From: Eubacteriales bacterium
GTDB taxonomy: Bacteria > Bacillota_A > Clostridia > Lachnospirales > Lachnospiraceae
Assembly (NCBI GenBank): GCA_030527765.1
Contig: JAUNAE010000005.1
Location: 1-18,413, forward strand
Reading direction: 5' to 3'
DNA: 18,413 nucleotides
Position numbers and translations under genes: made by a program. Below, piece by piece: positions 13,483 through 18,413 of the stretch. How positions within the stretch are numbered: the first letter of the stretch is position 1; each line of letters opens with the position of its first letter. The notes under the pieces are model-generated. The model made no database searches, was not told where the DNA came from, and was given only the letters and a program-made list of their open reading frames with translations.

Positions 13483-15390
13483 ATGATTCTCGCATGTCAA
13501 AGCATCGCCAAATCATTCGGTGAAAAAGAAATTCTGAGAGATGCCTCATTTCATATTGAAGACCGTGAAAAAGCCGCACTTATCGGCAACAACGGCGCCG
13601 GCAAGACAACCCTTCTTCGCATCATCATGCAGGAACTATCCCAGGATGAGGGAGAAGTCGTACTTGCCAAAGACAAAAACATCGGATATCTGGCACAGTA
13701 CCAGGATATCCACGGAACCCACACCATATACGAAGAACTGTTGACAACCAAACAGTATCTCATAGATATGGAACAGAGAATGCGTACCCTGGAACATGAC
13801 ATGAAGGACGCTTCCGGCGATCAGCTGGAATCTCTGATGAACACCTATACCCGCCTCTCCCATCAGTTTGAACTGGAAAACGGCTACGCATACAAAAGCG
13901 AAGTCGTAGGAGTACTCAAAGGACTTGGCTTCGGCGAAGAAGACTTTGACAAACAAATCGAAGTGCTTTCCGGAGGACAGAAAACCCGAGTAGCCCTCGG
14001 CAAGCTGCTTCTCAGTAAGCCGGACATTCTCCTTCTCGATGAGCCGACCAACCACCTGGATATGGACAGCATTTCCTGGCTTGAAACCTATCTTCTGAAC
14101 TACCAGGGAGCCGTATTCATTGTATCCCATGACCGCTACTTCCTTGATAAGGTTGTCACAAAGGTGGTAGAAATCGAAGCCGGCAGCGTGCGGATGTACC
14201 AGGGAAACTACTCTGCATTTGCGGTAAAAAAAGCGCAGCTTCGAGATGCCCAGTACAAGGCATACTTGAACCAGCAGAGAGACATTAAGCATCAGGAGGC
14301 AGTTATTGCCAAACTGAAATCTTTCAATCGTGAGAAATCCATCAAACGGGCTGAGAGCCGTGAAAAGATGCTCGGCAAGATGGAACGTCTGGAAAAACCT
14401 GTGGAGCTGCAGGATCAGATGCGTATCGAACTCTCCCCTCGATTCGTCAGCGGCAACGATGTGCTGAAAGTAGAGGGACTTTCCAAATCCTTCCCGGGTC
14501 AGACGTTATTCCAGAATATTTCCTATGAGATCAAGCGCGGCGAGCGAGTGGCTCTGATCGGAAGCAACGGTACGGGCAAAACAACCATGCTGAAAATACT
14601 GAATCGCATTCTTGATGCAGATGCAGGTTCCTTCGAACTTGGATCGAAAGTCAGCATCGGTTATTACGATCAGGAACACCATGTGCTTCATCCGGAAAAA
14701 ACAATCTTTCAGGAAATCAGCGACACATATCCGACACTGACCGATACGGAAATCAGAAATATGCTGGCAGCCTTCCTCTTTACCGGAGATGATGTGTTCA
14801 AACTGATCGAAAGTCTTTCCGGTGGTGAACGAGGCCGCGTTTCTCTGGCGAAGCTGATGCTCTCCGAGGCGAATTTCCTGATTCTCGATGAGCCGACCAA
14901 CCATTTGGACATTGCTTCCAAAGAAATCCTGGAAGAAGCTCTGAACAGTTATACCGGCACTGTACTCTACGTATCTCACGACCGTTATTTCATCAACCAG
15001 ACGGCTACAAGAATTCTGGATCTGACCAATCAGACGATTGTCAATTATATCGGGGATTATGATTATTACCTTGAGAAGCATGAGGAACTTACCCAGAAGT
15101 ATGCACCGGTTGTCGAGAAGGAAGAAGCGCCTCAGGAAACTTCTGCCAATAAGCTCAGCTGGCAGCAGATGAAAGAAGAACAGGCTGCGAAGAGAAAAGC
15201 TGAGAACGAACTGAAAAAGGTGGAGGCTCGCATTGATGAGCTGGAAACCAGAGACAAGGAAATTGATGATACTCTCGTCCTTCCGGATGTGTGCACCAAT
15301 GTCGGAAAATGCGCGGAATTAAGCCGGGAGAAGGATCGTATTGCAGAGGAACTCTCTGCGCTCTATGAAAGATGGGAAGAACTGGCATAA
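13483..15390 (+). CDS. ABC-F family ATPase (YdiF/Uup-like translation factor)
   Basis: A 635-residue soluble protein with two ABC ATPase domains and no membrane segment, the hallmark of ABC-F proteins that act at the ribosome E site in translation or antibiotic protection. Domain 1: Walker A GNNGAGKTT (35-43), LSGGQ (162-166), DEPTNHLD (186-193), SHDRYFLDKV. A charged linker of about 240-320 follows (many K/R/E, KSIKRAESREKMLGKMERL), the ribosome-contacting segment. Domain 2: GSNGTGKTT (360-368), LSGGE (445-449), DEPTNHLD (469-476). A C-terminal coiled coil (about 565-635, KKVEARIDELETRDKEID) is of the YdiF/Uup kind. Length fits YdiF. The ATG has AGGAGG at good spacing and its own promoter. 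The linker length gives no proof of a resistance role; a housekeeping translation role is the default. A MocR-like regulator follows with no gap. Confidence 0.93.
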   Translation: MILACQSIAKSFGEKEILRDASFHIEDREKAALIGNNGAGKTTLLRIIMQELSQDEGEVVLAKDKNIGYLAQYQDIHGTHTIYEELLTTKQYLIDMEQRMRTLEHDMKDASGDQLESLMNTYTRLSHQFELENGYAYKSEVVGVLKGLGFGEEDFDKQIEVLSGGQKTRVALGKLLLSKPDILLLDEPTNHLDMDSISWLETYLLNYQGAVFIVSHDRYFLDKVVTKVVEIEAGSVRMYQGNYSAFAVKKAQLRDAQYKAYLNQQRDIKHQEAVIAKLKSFNREKSIKRAESREKMLGKMERLEKPVELQDQMRIELSPRFVSGNDVLKVEGLSKSFPGQTLFQNISYEIKRGERVALIGSNGTGKTTMLKILNRILDADAGSFELGSKVSIGYYDQEHHVLHPEKTIFQEISDTYPTLTDTEIRNMLAAFLFTGDDVFKLIESLSGGERGRVSLAKLMLSEANFLILDEPTNHLDIASKEILEEALNSYTGTVLYVSHDRYFINQTATRILDLTNQTIVNYIGDYDYYLEKHEELTQKYAPVVEKEEAPQETSANKLSWQQMKEEQAAKRKAENELKKVEARIDELETRDKEIDDTLVLPDVCTNVGKCAELSREKDRIAEELSALYERWEELA

Positions 15391-16713
15391 ATGGAACAGA
15401 AGAATTCGGAAGAGACACAGGCATTTTTGTATTTACAGGTCTATGAACGATATAAAGAACTGATTTTGTCCGGACAGCTTCGGGCAGGCACCCGCATGCC
15501 TTCCCTGAGAAAATGCTCTCAGGAATGGAAACTGAGCCGAACGACCATTGAGAGTGCTTATTTGCAGCTGGCCGCGGAGGGTTATATCCTCTCCCGCCCT
15601 CAAAGCGGTTATTTCGTGACGGACATTCTTTCTGCCCGGAAAGAAAATGTTCAGTCAAATTCTCTGCATGAAGAGATTACCTGGAAATATGACCTGGCGT
15701 CTTCCGGTGTAGACCGGGACAGCTTCCGATTCGATCTCTGGCAGAGATACATTCGTAGTGCACTGCGTCAGGATGACCGGCTGCTTACCTACGGGGAACC
15801 TCAGGGAGAATGGGATTTCCGAGAAGTGCTCTCGGAGTATGTGCGGACAAGAAGAAACATTCTCTGTTCGCCGGAGCAGATCGTTGTGGGTGCCGGTGTA
15901 CAGAATCTGCTGCAGATTCTCTGCCCTCTTCTTAAGAATCAGAGACACACGGTTTCTTTTCCGACTCCTTCCTTTGTACAGGGAAGCACGATCTTTTCGG
16001 ATTACGACTTTCAGGTACATTATCGGGATAAGGACAGTGATGTGGTATACGTCTCTCCTGCCCATATGACTGCATGGGGAGAAATCATGTCCGTGAAGAG
16101 ACGTATGGAACTTCTCAGCTATGCGGGAAGCCGTGGAAGCCTCATTATTGAAGATGATTATGAAAATGAATTCGTCTATCTTCAGAAACCGACTCCGTCG
16201 CTTTATGGATTGTCCAAAGATCAGAATGTTGTATATATCGGATCCTTTTCTCGACTTCTGCTGCCTTCCATCCGAATCAGTTTCATGATTCTTCCGGAAT
16301 GGCTTCTGGAAGAATACAGAAAAAAAGCCGGCTGTTACAATCAGACTGCATCCAAGGCAGAACAGATTGCACTTTGCCAGTTTATTCGGGACGGACATCT
16401 GGGGGCACAGACCCGCAGGCTGAAGCGTCTTTATGAAAAGAAAGAAGAAGCCATGATTCGATGTGTCCGTGAAATCTTCGGTTCCGGTGTCAGCATCCGA
16501 CGGGGAGCGGCAGGAACAAGACTGGCAGTGATGCTTCCCTCCGGGAAAACCCAGGAGGAAGTTCTCATAAGCGCCCGCAAAGAACAATGCAGACTTCGTA
16601 TTCTCGGAGAAAAAGATGGAATGATCACATTTCTTCTCTCCTGCTCCTCGATGGATGTGGCAGAATTTCCCGAGGCACTGCATACATTGAAGAAAATACT
16701 GGAGTCCCGTTGA
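15391..16713 (+). CDS. MocR-type GntR/aminotransferase-like regulator lacking the PLP lysine
   Basis: A 440-residue MocR-class protein. N-terminal GntR winged helix at about 8-76 (LYLQVYERYKELILSGQLRAGTRMPSLRK-type start, SRTTIESAYLQLAAEGYI, SGYFV) and a C-terminal fold-type I aminotransferase-like domain (about 110-438). Conserved landmarks remain: VVGAGVQNLLQIL, YVSPAHMTAWGEIMSVKRRMELL, IIEDDYENEF (252-261) with the pyridine-contacting Asp, and YIGSFSRLLLPSIRISFMILP. In the last, Arg288 (codon CGA at 16252-16254) stands where the family has the Lys that forms the Schiff base with PLP. The segment before YVSP is also shorter than usual (YRDKDSDVVYVSP). The frame is intact. Its ATG directly follows the ABC-F stop (TAAATG), with only a weak GGGAAG ribosome site, so it is probably translated by coupling. 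A ligand-sensing or PLP-independent regulator is inferred; target genes are unknown. Confidence 0.88.
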   Translation: MEQKNSEETQAFLYLQVYERYKELILSGQLRAGTRMPSLRKCSQEWKLSRTTIESAYLQLAAEGYILSRPQSGYFVTDILSARKENVQSNSLHEEITWKYDLASSGVDRDSFRFDLWQRYIRSALRQDDRLLTYGEPQGEWDFREVLSEYVRTRRNILCSPEQIVVGAGVQNLLQILCPLLKNQRHTVSFPTPSFVQGSTIFSDYDFQVHYRDKDSDVVYVSPAHMTAWGEIMSVKRRMELLSYAGSRGSLIIEDDYENEFVYLQKPTPSLYGLSKDQNVVYIGSFSRLLLPSIRISFMILPEWLLEEYRKKAGCYNQTASKAEQIALCQFIRDGHLGAQTRRLKRLYEKKEEAMIRCVREIFGSGVSIRRGAAGTRLAVMLPSGKTQEEVLISARKEQCRLRILGEKDGMITFLLSCSSMDVAEFPEALHTLKKILESR

Positions 16714-16721
16714 GATAGACG

Positions 16722-16750
16722 CACGAATCCTCTTACGAGATTCGTGTTTT
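16722..16750 (+). terminator. Intrinsic terminator after the ABC-F / MocR pair
   Basis: CACGAATC (16722-16729) and GATTCGTG (16739-16746) form an 8-bp stem with a 9-base loop, followed by TTTT. It begins 9 bases past the stop codon. The T-run is short. Confidence 0.7.
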
Positions 16751-16751
16751 A

Positions 16752-16804
16752 ACCAAAAAGGTCTCAGGCTGTTTCGAGTACATTTCAAAACAGCCTGAGA
16801 CCTT
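16752..16804 (-). terminator. Strong intrinsic terminator of the M42 peptidase gene
   Basis: A perfect 17-bp stem (16758-16774 with 16788-16804) has a 13-base loop. Read on the minus strand it ends in a run of Ts (CCTTTTTGG). It lies 39 bases past the peptidase stop codon and only a few bases from the opposing terminator, insulating the convergent genes. Confidence 0.85.
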
Positions 16805-16843
16805 CTTCAATTACCTGCATGCAAAGTTTCCTCTGCAGTTCTG

Positions 16844-17863
16844 TCATCTTACAACGTAATTGGTCAAAAGAGCAAAGGTGTTCTTGACTCCTTCCACGTG
16901 AGAACGCTCATAGTTATGGGAGGCATAAACGCCCGGACCGATGAGACCATGGCGGATGTCATATCCTCCGCGAAGACTGGATTCCACATCGGAGCCATAG
17001 TGAGGATACACGTCGATGGCGTAGGCGAGAGACAGGTCTCTTGCCAGATTGCTGAGTGCTGTGACAACGTCATAGTTGTAAGGTCCACCGGAATCCTTGG
17101 CACAAATGGAGACCATCTGCTCGGTGCATTCCAGATCACTTCCCACACAGCCCATATCTACAGAAATCATCTCTTCTGTATCTTCCGGAACGGAACTTGC
17201 ACCATGACCGACTTCTTCATAAACGGTAAATACAAGAGTTACCTTCCGATTCAGCTGTACCTTCTCCTCTTTTACCCATTTGGCAAGGCCGAGAAGGATT
17301 GCTGCGGACAGTTTATCGTCAAGGAAACGGCTTTTGATATATCCGCTTTCGGTAATGACCGTACGTGGATCCATGGCAATGATGTCTCCCGGCTGGATGC
17401 CAAGAGCGTTTGTCTCTTCTTTGGAGGAAACATTTTCATCCAGAAGAATTTCCATGTTTTCTTCTTTTCGCTGCGGGGTTTCATCCGCAACATGGGAGGA
17501 CGGTTCTTTGTTCAAAACAACGCCGGTGTATACTCTTCCATCCCGGGTGTGGATGGTGCAGTTCTCTCCATCCGCAGTGTCCCACTGGTGTCCGCCGAGA
17601 GTGGTCGGGCGGAGACGTCCGTTGTTTTTAACAGAACGCACCATGGCACCCAAAGTGTCCACGTGAGCAGCGAGCACGAGTGGATGGCCTTCTCCGCCGA
17701 GAGGCACAAGAATGGTGCCCTTTACGGAACGAATTGGTGTGAATCCCAGGGCAGTTACTTCTTTTTCAAGATATTCTGTCACATTTTTTGTAAATCCCGT
17801 AGGACTTGGAATGCCGGTCAGTGCCGGCAGTTCTTTCAGAATGTAATCAATATACTGTTTCAT
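16844..17863 (-). CDS. M42 family metallopeptidase (glutamyl aminopeptidase / FrvX-like)
   Basis: A 339-residue cytosolic aminopeptidase of family M42, a co-catalytic di-metal enzyme usually assembled as a dodecamer that trims peptides. Seen: AAHVDTLG with His67 and Asp69, FLDDKLS with Asp182, YEEVGHG with Glu216 (proton shuttle) and Glu217, SVDMG with Asp236, and SHNYERSHVEG with His316/His322, one of which would complete the metal site. The PDZ-like insertion typical of M42 covers about residues 75-165. There is no signal peptide. Length is normal. The ATG at 17863 has a modest AGG site. It lies 98 bases downstream of cbiC on the same strand; no functional tie to cobalamin is evident. Specificity is not predictable from the sequence. 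Confidence 0.93.
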   Translation of the reverse strand: MKQYIDYILKELPALTGIPSPTGFTKNVTEYLEKEVTALGFTPIRSVKGTILVPLGGEGHPLVLAAHVDTLGAMVRSVKNNGRLRPTTLGGHQWDTADGENCTIHTRDGRVYTGVVLNKEPSSHVADETPQRKEENMEILLDENVSSKEETNALGIQPGDIIAMDPRTVITESGYIKSRFLDDKLSAAILLGLAKWVKEEKVQLNRKVTLVFTVYEEVGHGASSVPEDTEEMISVDMGCVGSDLECTEQMVSICAKDSGGPYNYDVVTALSNLARDLSLAYAIDVYPHYGSDVESSLRGGYDIRHGLIGPGVYASHNYERSHVEGVKNTFALLTNYVVR

Positions 17864-17894
17864 CTCTATTACCTGATTTCTGTAGTTATTATGG

Positions 17895-17930
17895 AAAGCG
17901 GATAGTCAAACGGATTATTCGCAATCCGCT
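17895..17930 (-). other. Possible hairpins between cbiC and the peptidase gene
   Basis: AGCGGAT and ATCCGCT (17897-17903 with 17924-17930) can form an outer stem, and CGGATT/AATCCG (17911-17916 with 17923-17928) a competing inner one. Only TTTCC follows on the minus strand, so this is a weak terminator or attenuator candidate at best. Confidence 0.3.
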
Positions 17931-17961
17931 CTGCTGCTTTGCTCACAAACGCTGTCTGCGA

Positions 17962-18413
17962 TCAATCTCTTTTGTTGTCGATCATGTAAAGAAGGGCGTT
18001 GCAGATGCAGGCAGCGATGTTGCTTCCGCCTTTTCTTCCTTTGGCAACGATGTACGGAACGTCGGCGCTCATGATTAGTTCTTTGCTCTGTACAACATTG
18101 ACGAAGCCGACCGGGACACCGATGATGCATTCCGGCTTGATCTTCTGATCCTGAATCAGCTCGTAGAGTCGAACCAGTGCTGTCGGAGCATTTCCGATGG
18201 CAAAGATCAGTTTCTTATCCAGAGTGGCAGCTTTATCCATACTAGCAGTGGCTCTTGTTGTTCCGTTCTGCTTCGCAATGGCTGCGACATCCTCGTCGGA
18301 CATGAAGCAGTACACTTCTCCGCCGTAGCGGGCAAGGGCACGCTTGTTGATGCCGGCCTTTGCCATCTGTGTATCTGTCACAATGCAGGCACCCTCTTTG
18401 ATGGCCTCCATCG
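17962..18413 (-). CDS. cbiC: Cobalt-precorrin-8 (precorrin-8X) methylmutase, C-terminal part (5' end off window)
   Basis: The visible 149 residues are the C-terminal two thirds of CbiC/CobH, which moves a methyl group from C-11 to C-12 to give hydrogenobyrinic acid or cobyrinate in corrin-ring synthesis. Seen: ACIVTDTQMAKAGI, TTRATASMDKAA, IIGVPVGFVNVVQSKEL and KGRKGGSNIAACICNALL, matching the family forms DTxMxxAGI, GxPVGFVxAxESK and GGSxxAxAxxNAL. The N-terminal roughly 55-60 residues, including the catalytic His, lie past base 18413; the Met at 18411 is internal, since the family extends further. More cobalamin genes probably continue to the right on the same strand, but that is inference. 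Confidence 0.93.
   Translation of the reverse strand, partial: MEAIKEGACIVTDTQMAKAGINKRALARYGGEVYCFMSDEDVAAIAKQNGTTRATASMDKAATLDKKLIFAIGNAPTALVRLYELIQDQKIKPECIIGVPVGFVNVVQSKELIMSADVPYIVAKGRKGGSNIAACICNALLYMIDNKRD

Noticed and set aside
13636..14292. Minus-strand open frame (218 codons) inside the ABC-F gene
   Set aside because: Shadow of a well-supported ABC-F coding sequence.
15655..16788. Long minus-strand open frame (377 codons)
   Set aside because: Antisense to the MocR gene and running into its terminator; composition is that of a shadow frame.
16898..17905. Long plus-strand open frame (335 codons)
   Set aside because: Antisense to the M42 peptidase, whose metal ligands are all present.

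Overview
The window (about 18.4 kb, moderate GC, dense genes with strong AGGAGG-type ribosome sites, a SpoIIIE-type FtsK, Rex, an Nfn-type transhydrogenase and anaerobic-type cobalamin genes) looks like the chromosome of an anaerobic Clostridia species. Lachnospiraceae is the most likely family, judged from protein character and not from any search. Most of it is ordinary core genome. No CRISPR array, tRNA, rRNA, transposase gene or prophage was seen.

Layout, left to right. Almost all of the left two thirds is on the minus strand. It holds the N-terminal part of an FtsK/SpoIIIE DNA translocase (runs off the left edge); an undecaprenyl-diphosphatase (uppP) just upstream of it; the two-subunit electron-bifurcating transhydrogenase nfnA-nfnB (also annotated as sulfide dehydrogenase / GltA-like); and a three-gene FecCD-type metal-chelate importer (binding protein, permease, ATPase). 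Further right come yebC, a CorC/HlyC-like CBS protein, the bifunctional NAD(P)H-hydrate repair enzyme (nnrE-nnrD fusion) and the redox repressor rex. Several units are separated by clear intrinsic terminators and promoters.

Between rex and the next gene is a 645-base stretch without a convincing gene. It carries a near-consensus rex promoter, a divergent extended -10 on the plus strand inside a dyad, and a 243-bp element bounded by 23-nt inverted repeats. The element's pairing is better as plus-strand RNA, and it is the least explained part of the window. A plus-strand pair follows: an ABC-F translation ATPase and, starting immediately after its stop codon, a MocR-type GntR/aminotransferase regulator in which the PLP-binding lysine is replaced by arginine. 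Two back-to-back terminators separate this pair from a convergent M42 aminopeptidase gene and from the C-terminal part of cobalt-precorrin-8 methylmutase (cbiC), which runs off the right edge.

Functional themes are redox balance (Nfn, Rex, NAD(P)H-hydrate repair), metal-chelate/corrinoid handling (FecCD importer, CbiC) and ribosome support (ABC-F, YebC). The points most worth a second look are the inverted-repeat element, the lysine-less MocR protein, the C-terminal extension and altered Q-loop of the importer ATPase, and the intrinsic terminator that sits directly against the ribosome site of the importer's first gene.
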